A DNA stretch of 64,000 nt from Saccharibacter sp. 17.LH.SD. Its GTDB lineage: Bacteria > Pseudomonadota > Alphaproteobacteria > Acetobacterales > Acetobacteraceae. Shown piece by piece: positions 17,747 through 27,206 of this stretch (position 1 is its first letter; every line of letters begins with the position of its first letter). The DNA lies in assembly GCF_009834805.1 (NCBI RefSeq), contig NZ_WVHO01000010.1, positions 248,001 to 312,000 of the forward strand, in the 5' to 3' direction. The notes beneath the pieces were generated by a model. It was given only the letters and a program-made list of their open reading frames with translations. It searched no databases and had not been told where the DNA came from. The translations under genes were made by a program, and so were the position numbers.

Positions 17747-18586
17747 CTACGAATGTGCAAGCACCAATGCACGAGGAATCCCTCCGAGATCCTTCCGACA
17801 CATAATTTTCTTAAGGCCATTCTGTTCTGCTAGTGCTGTCACAGCTTCTTCTTGCCCTGCCCCTAATTCAAAAATAATGAAACCACCCGGTGCTAGAATG
17901 TTCGGCAACAGACGACACAATAAACGATAAGCACTCAAGCCATCATCCCCTCCGTCCAAAGCACGATGCGGCTCATAAAGAGCCACTTCCGGCATGAGAT
18001 GTTCAATCTCTTTTTTCTCGATATAGGGAGGGTTTGACAGAATAATATCAAAATGTCCTTCCACACCCTCAGTCCATGAACCAACCTGAAAAGATGCCCG
18101 TTTATCCAAATCATGCTGCTGCGCATTATGTTGTGCTAAAAGCACCGCCCCGTCGGAAATATCCACACCAACACCCAAAGCATGAGGATATTCCACTAAC
18201 GCCGCCAATAAGAGACACCCTGTTCCTGTTCCAAGATCCAAAATAGACCGTATTTTTGAGCGTTCAGGACATAGTGCCAGCAATGCTTCAATCAAGGTTT
18301 CACTATCAGGGCGCGGGATAAGTGTGTCAGGTGACACCGCCAAATCAAGCGTCCAAAAGCCCTGCTTTCCTGTAATGAAAGCCATAGGCTCCCGCTGAAT
18401 ACGTCGCCGCACCCCTTCTAGGAAGCGCTCGGCACTTTCAGCAGGAATGTCTGTATGGTGCAGCAAATGCAAGCGGTCCCATCCTGTCGCCCACTGCAAA
18501 AGCCATTGCGCTTCCAAAGGAGCATTCTCAATCCCAGCTTGACAAAAACCATCAATCGCCTGTTGCACTAAAGGTGCTTTACGCAT
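17747..18586 (-). CDS. prmC: Release factor glutamine methyltransferase
   Basis: PrmC (HemK) methylates the glutamine of the GGQ motif in peptide-chain release factors, improving termination. The SAM-binding DLGTGTGCLLLAALV and the catalytic SNPPYIE (near residue 185) are present in this 279-residue protein. I chose the ATG at 18586 (MRKAPLVQQAIDGF), which keeps it clear of the divergent secreted-protein gene; a longer frame starts at 18637 and would overlap it. Its substrate RF1 (prfA) is encoded just upstream on the same strand, but a plus-strand gene lies between them. Confidence 0.92.
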   Translation of the reverse strand: MRKAPLVQQAIDGFCQAGIENAPLEAQWLLQWATGWDRLHLLHHTDIPAESAERFLEGVRRRIQREPMAFITGKQGFWTLDLAVSPDTLIPRPDSETLIEALLALCPERSKIRSILDLGTGTGCLLLAALVEYPHALGVGVDISDGAVLLAQHNAQQHDLDKRASFQVGSWTEGVEGHFDIILSNPPYIEKKEIEHLMPEVALYEPHRALDGGDDGLSAYRLLCRLLPNILAPGGFIIFELGAGQEEAVTALAEQNGLKKIMCRKDLGGIPRALVLAHS

Positions 18587-18612
18587 TACCGGAAGATTCG
18601 TTGAAACATTGC

Positions 18613-19104
18613 ATGGTTTGGGCCCTTCACGTGACATCTCGCTCTACCCTCTTCCCTCTTCTACTTCTCGCCGTCTTTGGCACAGCCCATGCGCAAGACA
18701 ACACGACCATGCCAGATGGTCCCACAAGTGGCAGCTTTACCGTCATGGATGAACGCGCCCCAGACGAGATATCGGAAGTCTCTCGCCTTTACATCAATGG
18801 CCATCTTGCCGCGACATTCCAACTCGATCTCACTCATTCCAGCGCCCAAGTTACCGTGCCTATTCCCCTAGGACGGACTGACCTTTCTTATTCTTTATGC
18901 GGTGCTGTCACTATGTCTTACAATGGCCGCACGGTAACACGCATCGTCAGCAGCGACGGCACGCTCCATAATCCGGATGGCCGGAATTATGAAGCTGTGG
19001 GCAATGAGCATTTTACGGACTTCTTTTTAGTCGATCCCGACGATCCCTCTGCAGAAGAACACCTCACGGGTCATTCAGCACGATGCACCGTTCCTAATAG
19101 CTAG
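18613..19104 (+). CDS. Small secreted protein of unknown function
   Basis: This 163-residue protein has a clear signal peptide with a hydrophobic core (STLFPLLLLAVFG) and a likely AHAQ cleavage site. The mature part is about 135 residues, acidic, beta-rich in appearance, with two cysteines (LCGAVT and the C-terminal ARCTVPNS) that could form a disulfide in the periplasm. I do not recognise the family. The ATG at 18613 gives a proper signal peptide. The gene is on the opposite strand to prmC and prfA and ends eight bases from the prfA stop, so it interrupts the usual prfA-prmC pair. A real gene is supported by the signal peptide and by its length. Confidence 0.7.
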   Translation: MVWALHVTSRSTLFPLLLLAVFGTAHAQDNTTMPDGPTSGSFTVMDERAPDEISEVSRLYINGHLAATFQLDLTHSSAQVTVPIPLGRTDLSYSLCGAVTMSYNGRTVTRIVSSDGTLHNPDGRNYEAVGNEHFTDFFLVDPDDPSAEEHLTGHSARCTVPNS

Positions 19105-19111
19105 AGGGCTC

Positions 19112-20185
19112 CTATAGAGCGCCGGATTCAGCGGCCAAAAGGTCCATTTGCTCATGATGCGTCAATGAATCGACAATTTCATCAAAATCACCGCTCATCA
19201 CCTGCATAATTTTATACAATGTTAAATTAATGCGATGATCTGTGACCCGATTTTGTGGGAAATTGTACGTCCGTATCCGTTCCGAGCGATCCCCCGTCCC
19301 GACCTGAGACTTACGATCAGCCGCGCGCGTACTATTAACACGTTGACGCTCTAATTCGTACAAACGCGCTTTAAGAATTTTCATCGCCTTTTCTCGGTTG
19401 CGGTGCTGGCTTCTCTCTTCCTGCATCGCCACAACAACCCCACTCGGCATATGGGTAATACGTACCGCACTTTCTGTTTTATTCACATGCTGCCCACCTG
19501 CACCGGAAGCACGATACACGTCAATGCGCAGATCCTCATCGCGAATATCGACATCGACATTTTCGGCTTCTGGCAGTACAGCCACCGTCACTGTCGATGT
19601 ATGAATACGTCCCTGACTTTCCGTTGCTGGCACACGCTGAACACGATGCACGCCTGATTCATATTTAAACCGTGCGAACACCCCACTCCCTGTAATGGTT
19701 GCAATGCCCTCCTTAAGGCCGGACAACTCATTTTCCGACAGGGACATCAATTCAAAACGCCACCCATTTTTCTCGGCAAACCGACGATATGCATCGAACA
19801 ATTCTGCAGCAAAAAGCCCAGCTTCATCTCCTCCCGCTGCGGGACGGATTTCAAGAATAGCACTTCCCTCATCCGCCGCATCTTTCGGTAAAAGAGCGAG
19901 ACGCATCCCATGCTCGAGCTCAGGTAATTGCGCATCAACATCACGCAAATCCGCTTCTGCGAGCTCTTTTAACTCCGGGTCTTCCAGCAAAAGCTGCGCT
20001 TCTTGTTTCCGCTCAAACGCTTTTTGCCACGCTCTGATAGCCGCTACAGGCTGTTCTAATGCCGCATATTCCTTGGAAAGCCGGGTAAAATCTTCCCCCG
20101 CCCCTTCACTGGACGACATCAACGCCTGGAGTTCCTCAAAGCGCGCGACAATCTGTTCTAAACGATGGTCAATGGCAGAAGTCAT
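19112..20185 (-). CDS. prfA: Peptide chain release factor 1
   Basis: RF1 recognises UAA and UAG stop codons and triggers peptide release at the ribosome. The GGQ catalytic motif is in [22 protein letters not shown] (near residue 230), and the PAT-like stop-codon recognition motif is VPATESQGR, both intact in 357 residues. The start overlaps the hisS stop by four bases (ATGA), so it is coupled to hisS. PrmC, encoded downstream on the same strand, would methylate the GGQ glutamine. Confidence 0.97.
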   Translation of the reverse strand: MTSAIDHRLEQIVARFEELQALMSSSEGAGEDFTRLSKEYAALEQPVAAIRAWQKAFERKQEAQLLLEDPELKELAEADLRDVDAQLPELEHGMRLALLPKDAADEGSAILEIRPAAGGDEAGLFAAELFDAYRRFAEKNGWRFELMSLSENELSGLKEGIATITGSGVFARFKYESGVHRVQRVPATESQGRIHTSTVTVAVLPEAENVDVDIRDEDLRIDVYRASGAGGQHVNKTESAVRITHMPSGVVVAMQEERSQHRNREKAMKILKARLYELERQRVNSTRAADRKSQVGTGDRSERIRTYNFPQNRVTDHRINLTLYKIMQVMSGDFDEIVDSLTHHEQMDLLAAESGAL

Positions 20186-21432
20186 GCGTCACATTCATGC
20201 TTTAATATGGTCAGGAGCTGAGCAATAGGCACTTCTTTTTGCTCACGATTCGCCAACACTCGAAGCTGAACAACATCGCGCTCTAGATCATCATCACCAA
20301 GGAAAATCACATGTGAGGCCCCTGATTTCACAATCCGGTCCATGCGCTTTTTCATATTCCCACGGGTTTCAATAGCGACACGATGACCACCATCACGCAA
20401 TGTCTGGGCAATCGTCGCGGCTTTGAATGTCGCGGCCTCTCCAAGAGGAAGAACAGCAATCCCAGCGTGACTCTCTGTTGGCGCTTCAATGAGGGACGCA
20501 AGGCGCTCAATACCAGCCGCCCAGCCAATCGCTGGAATGGCAGGCCCACCCATTTCTTCAACCAACCCTTCGTAACGTCCACCAGCCAACACGGTGCCCT
20601 GAGCGCCTAGTTGATCGGTAACAAATTCGAAGACTGTATGGCTATAATAATCAAGACCGCGCACAATACGTGGGTTCTCAACATAAGACACCCCAAAAGA
20701 GTGAAGTGCCTTGCGTAATTCATCCCAAAACTGACGCGACTCTTCACTGAGATAATCATCAAAAACCGGCGCATCGGCGACAAAACGACGATCCCGCTCA
20801 TCTTTACTGTCCAAAATGCGCAATGGGTTCACTTCCAAGCGCGTCCGACTATCTTCTGAAAGTTGATCGGCATATTGGCGGAAATACACAACCAAAGCCT
20901 CACGCCACGCTTTACGACTCTCCAGATCCCCAAGAGTATTCAGCTCAAGCGTAATATGCTCCCCCAACCCCAATGCCGCGAGAAAATCACGCGCCATTGC
21001 GATGGTCTCTGCATCCCGCAAAGGCCCTTCAGCGCCGAGAAGCTCGACACCAATTTGATGAAACTGGCGGTAACGCCCTTTCTGAGGGCGCTCATACCGA
21101 AACATCGGGCCTTGATAGAAGACTTTTTGCGGCAAAGCTTGCGTTAAGGCATTGGAAACCAACGCCCGAGCAATACTCGCCGTCCCCTCAGGGCGCAACG
21201 TCAAACTTTCACGATCACGATCTTGAAAGCTATACATCTCTTTGGAAACAACATCCGATGTCTCACCAAGAGAACGTGCAAAAACACGGGTCTCCTCAAA
21301 AATGGGCGTTGCCCATTCTGAGAAGCCATAACGGCTTAGAATCTCACGCCCGGTCTCCACGACATGACGATGACGGAGCATATCCTCGCCAATAATGTCA
21401 TGCGTGCCACGTACTGGTTGAAAGCGTGCCAT
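20182..21432 (-). CDS. hisS: Histidyl-tRNA synthetase
   Basis: This 416-residue class II synthetase charges tRNA-His. Motif 2 ([21 protein letters not shown]) and the histidine-specific motifs [13 protein letters not shown] and AAGIERL are present, followed by the C-terminal anticodon-binding domain. It overlaps ispG by one base at its start and prfA by four bases at its end. The ispG-hisS-prfA order is conserved among alphaproteobacteria. Confidence 0.97.
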   Translation of the reverse strand: MARFQPVRGTHDIIGEDMLRHRHVVETGREILSRYGFSEWATPIFEETRVFARSLGETSDVVSKEMYSFQDRDRESLTLRPEGTASIARALVSNALTQALPQKVFYQGPMFRYERPQKGRYRQFHQIGVELLGAEGPLRDAETIAMARDFLAALGLGEHITLELNTLGDLESRKAWREALVVYFRQYADQLSEDSRTRLEVNPLRILDSKDERDRRFVADAPVFDDYLSEESRQFWDELRKALHSFGVSYVENPRIVRGLDYYSHTVFEFVTDQLGAQGTVLAGGRYEGLVEEMGGPAIPAIGWAAGIERLASLIEAPTESHAGIAVLPLGEAATFKAATIAQTLRDGGHRVAIETRGNMKKRMDRIVKSGASHVIFLGDDDLERDVVQLRVLANREQKEVPIAQLLTILKHECDA

Positions 21433-22577
21433 TAGTGTGCCGCCGGATCCATGGCCTTTGCGGTTGAACCTTCAATTTCTCCCGCTTCAATAGCACTGAC
21501 ATGCTTCTCAACCAGATCAATAATATGGTTGATCATATCATCAGCCGGCATTGTATGGTCCTGCTTCCCGGCAGAATAAACCATATGACGCCCCTGGCCA
21601 CCACCAGTCACACCAATATCGGTCATCAGGGCTTCGCCTGGGCCATTAACAACACATCCAATGATGGAAAGCGTCATCGGTGTTTTAATATGCTGCAAAC
21701 GCTCTTCCAGCGTCTGTACGGTCTCGACAACATTAAATCCTTGCCGTGCACAAGACGGACAGGAAATGATCTTTACACCACGATGACGCAAGCCCAGTGA
21801 TTTGAGAATATCCCAGCCCACAAGCACTTCTTCTTCTGGAGGCGCTGACAGCGAGACACGCATTGTGTCACCAATCCCAGCCCACAGAAGATTCCCGAGC
21901 CCGAGAGCGGATTTTACAGTCCCCGCACGCTTAGAGCCTGCCTCAGTAATGCCGATATGCAGAGGATGATCACAGCAATCCGCCAATTGCTGATACGCCG
22001 CAACAGCCATGAACACATCAGAAGCCTTCACACTAATTTTGAATTCATGGAAATCATGATCTTGCAAAATTTTCGCATGTTCCAGGGCACTTTCAACAAG
22101 CGCCTCTGGGTTAGGCTCCCCGTATTTCTCCAATAGATGCTTCTCAAGCGAGCCTGCATTCACACCGATACGAATGGAACAGCCATGGTCACGCGCTGCA
22201 TTCACCACTTCCTTAACGCGAGCGGCGCTTCCAATGTTACCAGGGTTAATACGCAAACATGCCGCCCCAGCCTCAGCCGCTTCAATGGCGCGCTTATAGT
22301 GGAAGTGAATATCCGCCACGATTGGCGCATTCACTTCTTCCACAATCGTTTTTAATGCCTTTGTGCTCGCCTCATCTGGGCAAGAAACACGCACAATATC
22401 GACACCAGCTAACTCGGCCTTGCGGATTTGAGCAATGGTTCCTTCAATATCCGTAGTCAGCGTATTGGTCATGGTTTGCACCGATACCGGGGCATCTCCA
22501 CCAACGGCAATATTGCCGACATGGATTTGCCGCGATTTACGACGCTCAATATGCTGATAAGGGCGAATACTGCTCAT
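21432..22577 (-). CDS. ispG: 4-hydroxy-3-methylbut-2-enyl diphosphate synthase
   Basis: IspG (GcpE) is the iron-sulfur enzyme that converts MEcPP to HMBPP in the non-mevalonate isoprenoid pathway. The cysteine ligands of the [4Fe-4S] cluster are in [16 protein letters not shown] and the C-terminal CVVNGPGEA. The TIM-barrel region begins [13 protein letters not shown] chose the ATG at 22577 ([15 protein letters not shown]) because AGAGAGG lies six bases upstream; an earlier in-frame start adds seven residues. Product feeds the undecaprenyl and quinone side chains used elsewhere in the window. A hairpin lies just upstream. Confidence 0.96.
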   Translation of the reverse strand: MSSIRPYQHIERRKSRQIHVGNIAVGGDAPVSVQTMTNTLTTDIEGTIAQIRKAELAGVDIVRVSCPDEASTKALKTIVEEVNAPIVADIHFHYKRAIEAAEAGAACLRINPGNIGSAARVKEVVNAARDHGCSIRIGVNAGSLEKHLLEKYGEPNPEALVESALEHAKILQDHDFHEFKISVKASDVFMAVAAYQQLADCCDHPLHIGITEAGSKRAGTVKSALGLGNLLWAGIGDTMRVSLSAPPEEEVLVGWDILKSLGLRHRGVKIISCPSCARQGFNVVETVQTLEERLQHIKTPMTLSIIGCVVNGPGEALMTDIGVTGGGQGRHMVYSAGKQDHTMPADDMINHIIDLVEKHVSAIEAGEIEGSTAKAMDPAAH

Positions 22578-22589
22578 GAATAACCTCTC

Positions 22590-22611
22590 TGGGCCCAAAC
22601 TAACGGGCCCA
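22590..22611. repeat. GGGCCC hairpin in the ispG leader
   Basis: TGGGCCC and GGGCCCA form a perfect stem around an eight-base loop, thirteen bases upstream of the ispG start and directly before its ribosome-binding site. No T-tract follows on the minus strand. It may be a weak terminator for rodZ or a structure that affects ispG translation. Confidence 0.4.
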
Positions 22612-22649
22612 TGATAAACAATGCTAGCTCTTTCGAGTTATAAGACTAT

Positions 22650-23807
22650 TTAGTGCGATGCAGCGTTATGATCCAGCGTTGGAACGGTAGAACTATGATC
22701 TTTCTGAAGATCATTTGGCACAACAGACATGCCGTCTGGTAACGTACCATGACCATAATGGCCATCTATAACCCCCTGGGCCGTCACACTGACATTACGC
22801 TTCACTGTGCCAGAAGGACCGAGCGGTTCACTCACAGCATCTCCTGCCTGCAAAAGAACACCCCCCGCATTCCCAGCTGTAATGCGATAAGGAGCCGACT
22901 GATCATCCCCTACCCAACTCTCACCTTTTTTCATTACGCGAGACTGCACAACGCGCCCTTGTGCATTTTTAATCTGCACCCAGCTATCTTGCGTCACCCT
23001 TAAAACAACTTGATGCGGGTCAAGCGTGGAGGACACCTTAGGCGCTGGCGATGTCTCAGGATGAGCCTGAGCTTGCTTAGGCGCTTCAAAAGGTGATGGC
23101 TGAGACGCTTCATTACTACCAACAAGGGGAGCCGGTGTCGGTAACGTCATGTTGGCAGCATTTCCACTCTCACCAGAATGAGTGCTTGGCTCTGGCTCCG
23201 GTGTTACATCCGGCGTCTGCCCTGCCCCGGCATCACGCGCTGTATTGGACCCAACATCCGGCAATGTTGGCCCAGAAGGAGTTGTCGGCGATTCATCCCG
23301 ACTACGCGACTCATCATTTTTGTCATTCGGAACAGAAGAGGTATCCTCCTTCTGTTCCGACACAGCAGCTGGTGTTGCCACTGATGGAACGGATGTGTGG
23401 TTTGCAAAACGATACCAGCAAACATAAGCCACGATCACAATAATGATCCCGACCACAACCAGCAAAACAACCGAAACGCCACGATCTCCATTGGGAGAAA
23501 ACCTTGTGACAGCTGGTATGCTTGCTTTCTCAGCTCGTTTTAACTCTCCCTGATTAAGGGACCCAACCAGGGGCGCTGCATCCAAATTTAGAAAAGCAGC
23601 GTAGCTCCGGATAAAGCCCAACACATAGGCCTTTCCAGGAAGCTTCTCGTAATCATCTTTCTCCAACGCCTCTACAACAGAGGGACGCATTTTAAGATGA
23701 CTGGCAACGTCATCAATCTGCCACCCGAGCTGCTCCCGCCGAGCACGTAACGTCTCACCAACGCCTGAATGACTAGGCACTGTTTCTTCTGAACGCGGCT
23801 CGGACAT
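22650..23807 (-). CDS. rodZ: RodZ-like helix-turn-helix membrane protein
   Basis: This 385-residue protein has the RodZ layout: an N-terminal helix-turn-helix domain (LRARREQLGWQIDDVASHLKMRPSVVEALE), one transmembrane helix near residues 110-135 (VVLLVVVGIIIVIVAYV), a proline/threonine/serine-rich linker, and a C-terminal DUF4115 beta domain (DSWVQIKNAQGRVV). RodZ links the MreB cytoskeleton to the cell-wall synthesis machinery and shapes rods. I chose ATG 23807 over the preceding TTG because GGGA lies nine bases upstream. It lies upstream of ispG. The linker is long and of low complexity, as is usual. Confidence 0.87.
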   Translation of the reverse strand: MSEPRSEETVPSHSGVGETLRARREQLGWQIDDVASHLKMRPSVVEALEKDDYEKLPGKAYVLGFIRSYAAFLNLDAAPLVGSLNQGELKRAEKASIPAVTRFSPNGDRGVSVVLLVVVGIIIVIVAYVCWYRFANHTSVPSVATPAAVSEQKEDTSSVPNDKNDESRSRDESPTTPSGPTLPDVGSNTARDAGAGQTPDVTPEPEPSTHSGESGNAANMTLPTPAPLVGSNEASQPSPFEAPKQAQAHPETSPAPKVSSTLDPHQVVLRVTQDSWVQIKNAQGRVVQSRVMKKGESWVGDDQSAPYRITAGNAGGVLLQAGDAVSEPLGPSGTVKRNVSVTAQGVIDGHYGHGTLPDGMSVVPNDLQKDHSSTVPTLDHNAASH

Positions 23808-23888
23808 CAATGATCCCTTTCTTATTGCAGGCTAGGCCGAGCATCGCACTCAGCAACTGAGAAATAACAATTACGCAACACTACTCAA

Positions 23889-24959
23889 CTAGGACAATAT
23901 ATGTGACGAGGAACGAATACATCCCTCACGTCTTTCAATAGCGGCAATAGCTTGATCAACCAACATTGAAATAATCTCAGAAACAGGTTTGATTTCTTTA
24001 ACCATTCCAACGGATTGCCCAGCCATAAGCGACCCATTTTCAACGTCACCCTCAATGACGGCACGCCGCAAAGCGCCAGCCCAAAAATGCTCGATTTCTA
24101 ATTGCGCTGCTTCGCGTTCGATATCACCATTTTTGAAACGACGTAACATCTCTGTCTGATGTTCCATAAAATGGCGCGTCGCCGCGTTGGCTAAGCCACG
24201 CACGGGAATAACCGGAAAACGTTCATCAAGTTGAACAGAGACAACAGCATCACGCGCATTACCACGGCGGAAAGCCGCTTTGAAATTCTGATGCGCAATA
24301 CTTTCCTGAGAGGCTGCAAAGAGCGTTCCTAACTGAGCCCCAGCAGCCCCCTGCTCTAGGTAAGAGAGAATAGCATCTCCCCGTCCCAATCCACCAGCAA
24401 CAAAAACAGGGACATCCCTTATGTGAGGAAGAATTTCTTGGGCCAAGACAGTCAATGAAACAGGACCTACATGCCCACCGGCTTCTGACCCCTCAATGAC
24501 CAAAGCTTCGATACCGAGCTTAATTAAACGACGCCCTAAAGCGAGGGCCGGTGCAAAACCAATCGCACGCGCTCCACCATCGCGCACACGCCGGATGCTT
24601 GCACCACTTGGCACACCACCTGCTAGCACAATATGCGTCACTTTATGAGCTAGGCAGACCTCAATCAGCTCATCAAGCTGAGGGTGCATGGTGATCAGAT
24701 TAACCCCAAAAGGGCGCTTCGTCATCGCTTGCGTTGCGACAATTTCTTCCCTCAAGCGCTCAGGCGTCATCGCTCCACACGCGATAACCCCAAAACCACC
24801 CGCATTAGAAATTGCCGAAACAAGGTTTCGCTCACTCACCCAGGACATGGCGCCACCGAGGATGGCATATCTACTTCCTAGAAAGTCACAACCCGGCTTC
24901 CATAAGCAATCCAGCCTCTCACGCGCCTTCTCTCCCTCACTCATGGACGTATCACTCAT
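23889..24959 (-). CDS. Nitronate monooxygenase family flavoprotein
   Basis: This 356-residue protein is an FMN-binding TIM-barrel of the nitronate monooxygenase/2-nitropropane dioxygenase family. The signatures are ILGGAMSWVSERNLVSAISNAGGFG near the N-terminus, FGVNLI, VIEGSEAGGHVGP and the phosphate-binding VFVAGGLGRGD. Members oxidise alkyl nitronates; some relatives are FabK enoyl-ACP reductases, so the reaction is not certain. I chose the ATG at 24959, whose ATGAGTGA overlaps the lysC stop by eight bases; an earlier in-frame start runs far into lysC. It is therefore coupled to lysC. Confidence 0.85.
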   Translation of the reverse strand: MSDTSMSEGEKARERLDCLWKPGCDFLGSRYAILGGAMSWVSERNLVSAISNAGGFGVIACGAMTPERLREEIVATQAMTKRPFGVNLITMHPQLDELIEVCLAHKVTHIVLAGGVPSGASIRRVRDGGARAIGFAPALALGRRLIKLGIEALVIEGSEAGGHVGPVSLTVLAQEILPHIRDVPVFVAGGLGRGDAILSYLEQGAAGAQLGTLFAASQESIAHQNFKAAFRRGNARDAVVSVQLDERFPVIPVRGLANAATRHFMEHQTEMLRRFKNGDIEREAAQLEIEHFWAGALRRAVIEGDVENGSLMAGQSVGMVKEIKPVSEIISMLVDQAIAAIERREGCIRSSSHILS

Positions 24960-26268
24960 GTGTTGTTTCTTCCTTTTTGCCATCCAATCCATAGGCCGTG
25001 TGCAAAGCTCGCATGGCGAGTTCTGTGTATTCAGCATCAATCAGCACAGAAATTTTAATTTCGCTGGTTGAAATAACCTGAATATTAATCCCTCTCTCTG
25101 CGAGGGTACGGAACATCGTCGCAGCAACCCCAGCATTAGAACGCATCCCCACACCAACGACGCTAATTTTCACAACATCGTGGGAGGTCGTTAATTCCCC
25201 AAAACGGATTTCGGAACGCATTTCTTCTAAAAGAGCACACGCCTTCTGTTCGTGACCCTTACTTACAGTAAACGTCATATTTGTACTACGGTCGACGCCA
25301 ATACTCTGGACAATCATATCGACATTAATTCCGGCAGCCGATAACGGAGCAAAAATTTTCGCCGCAATCCCAGGCTCATCGGGAAGATTACGAATACTGA
25401 TCTTCGCATCATCCTGGGAATACGCGATCCCCGCAACCAGCTCTTTCTCCATGCCGTCATCCTCATCTACAACCACGGTGCCGCTTGTATCATCTGTTTC
25501 CTCAAAAGAGGATAAAACGCGCACATTCACCTTTTCACGCATTGCTAGGCCAACACTACGAGTCTGCAGAACCTTCGCCCCTACGGACGCAAGCTCCAAC
25601 ATTTCCTCATATGTAATACGCTCTAACCGCTTAGCGCGCTTAACAATTCTTGGATCCGTTGTGTAAATACCATCAACATCGGTATAAATGTCACATTGAT
25701 CTGCACGTATAGCTGCAGCCAAAGCCACAGCCGATGTATCAGATCCGCCACGCCCTAATGTTGCAATCCGCCCATGGGAATCAACCCCTTGGAAACCAGC
25801 AATAACCGGGACAACCCCATGATTCAAACTCTCAAGAAGGGCTGCCCCCTCAACACGATCAATCGCAGCACATCCGTGAGATTCATCTGTAAAAAGTGGG
25901 ATCTGCCACCCTTGGAAAGACCGCGCTTTAACGCCAATAGCTCCCAAAGCAATGGCTAGAAGACCGCTCGTTACTTGTTCACCAGAAGCGACAACAGCGT
26001 CATACTCACACGAATCTGCTTCTGGATTAAGATCGTAACAATATTTGACCATCTGGTTTGTCACACCAGACATGGCAGACACAACAACAGCGACCCGCCG
26101 TCCCTTCGCTTGTTCAGCTTTCACCTTACGCGCAACGACACGAATACGGTCCAAGTCCCCCACCGATGTGCCACCGAACTTCATAACGACCGTTCTGGGC
26201 GTTCTTTCTTCTTTTGATGTCAAAACGGCATGAGGCGTACCGCCCTCTGCACTATCAAGCATGGACAT
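24952..26268 (-). CDS. lysC: Aspartate kinase
   Basis: Aspartate kinase phosphorylates L-aspartate as the first step of the lysine, methionine, threonine and diaminopimelate pathway. The N-terminal VVMKFGGTSVGDLDRI and the substrate motif GFQGVDSHGRIATLGRGGSDTSAVALAA are present, followed by two ACT domains (about residues 290-430) that bind regulatory amino acids. The 438 residues include a leader of about 25 residues before the kinase core, slightly longer than usual, so a later start is possible. The gene is divergent from ubiG. Feedback control by lysine is expected from the ACT domains. Confidence 0.95.
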   Translation of the reverse strand: MSMLDSAEGGTPHAVLTSKEERTPRTVVMKFGGTSVGDLDRIRVVARKVKAEQAKGRRVAVVVSAMSGVTNQMVKYCYDLNPEADSCEYDAVVASGEQVTSGLLAIALGAIGVKARSFQGWQIPLFTDESHGCAAIDRVEGAALLESLNHGVVPVIAGFQGVDSHGRIATLGRGGSDTSAVALAAAIRADQCDIYTDVDGIYTTDPRIVKRAKRLERITYEEMLELASVGAKVLQTRSVGLAMREKVNVRVLSSFEETDDTSGTVVVDEDDGMEKELVAGIAYSQDDAKISIRNLPDEPGIAAKIFAPLSAAGINVDMIVQSIGVDRSTNMTFTVSKGHEQKACALLEEMRSEIRFGELTTSHDVVKISVVGVGMRSNAGVAATMFRTLAERGINIQVISTSEIKISVLIDAEYTELAMRALHTAYGLDGKKEETTHE

Positions 26269-26397
26269 GATGTGAACCTTGGCTCCGATTACGGATCAAC
26301 TTATTTACATAAATATCCGCCCCACATACCGACATCACCCTTTTCCGTCCAGCCGAAACGTGGCAGTAAGCATATGTTCTATAAAGAGGATCTACTC

Positions 26398-27144
26398 ATG
26401 ACATCTCCTTCCCCATCAGAAACTCTTTCTTCGGTGGTCGGAGAAGAAATAAGTCATTTCAGTGCATTAGCTGACAAATGGTGGAACCCTAAGGGCCCGA
26501 TGGCCCCTCTCCACGCCATGAACCCCATTCGGACTTCATGGGTAAAAGACCATCTTCCTGATGCCCTTTTTCAACAGTCTGAACCGCCTCGACTTCTTGA
26601 TATTGGCTGCGGAGCCGGGCTAGCGAGCGAGCGCTTTGCGCAATTGGGGTTTAACACACTCGGTGTTGACGCAAGTGCGGAGGCGATTGCCGCAGCAACA
26701 GCGCATGTCAAAACAGTACCGCTTCCCGTTTATGCTGCCCCTCTACACTATCAAGAAGGCCATGCGGAGCTTCTTGTTGAACAGCATAAACGTTTTGATG
26801 TGGTCTGCGCATTAGAGATTATTGAACATGTTCGTGACCCTGCGGTCTTCCTACAATTACTCGCAGACCTTACGGAGCCAGGTGGTTTTGTTGCCGTATC
26901 AACACTCAATCGCACGATACGCTCTTACCTGATGGCTAAATTGGGTGCTGAATATCTGCTACGGCTTCTTCCAATTGGCACTCATGATTGGAAAAAATTT
27001 ATTAGCCCGGTCGAACTAGACCGTATGGCCAAACAAGCGGGCCTTACATTATGTCACCTCAACGGCATGTCCTTCATCCCGCCCCGTTGGCATATTAGCC
27101 GCGACACAAGCGTCAATTACATTGCACTCTTTAAAAAAGCATAA
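26398..27144 (+). CDS. ubiG: Ubiquinone biosynthesis O-methyltransferase
   Basis: UbiG carries out both O-methylation steps of ubiquinone synthesis, using S-adenosylmethionine. The 248-residue protein has the SAM motif LLDIGCGAGLASERFA, the second acidic motif LGVDASAEAI and the family N-terminus FSALADKWWNPKGPMAPLHAMNPIR. I chose the ATG at 26398, which has AGAGGA seven to eight bases upstream; a longer frame extends 168 bases towards lysC. It is the last gene before a bidirectional terminator. Confidence 0.95.
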   Translation: MTSPSPSETLSSVVGEEISHFSALADKWWNPKGPMAPLHAMNPIRTSWVKDHLPDALFQQSEPPRLLDIGCGAGLASERFAQLGFNTLGVDASAEAIAAATAHVKTVPLPVYAAPLHYQEGHAELLVEQHKRFDVVCALEIIEHVRDPAVFLQLLADLTEPGGFVAVSTLNRTIRSYLMAKLGAEYLLRLLPIGTHDWKKFISPVELDRMAKQAGLTLCHLNGMSFIPPRWHISRDTSVNYIALFKKA

Positions 27145-27148
27145 AACA

Positions 27149-27195
27149 GAAAGGGGCCCGTTAACCCCTTTCATATATATATATATCTTTTTTCT
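27149..27195. terminator. Bidirectional terminator between ubiG and the lactonase gene
   Basis: GAAAGGGG (27149-27156) and CCCCTTTC (27165-27172) form a perfect eight-base-pair stem. The plus strand is followed by an AT-rich run and CTTTTTTCTC; the minus strand by TGTTTTATG. This suits termination of both convergent genes. Confidence 0.75.
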
Positions 27196-27206
27196 CAAAT
27201 CACTGA

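Noticed and set aside
27173-27187. AT dinucleotide run after ubiG
   Set aside because: It is too short for a meaningful microsatellite and is best read as the AT-rich tail of the terminator.
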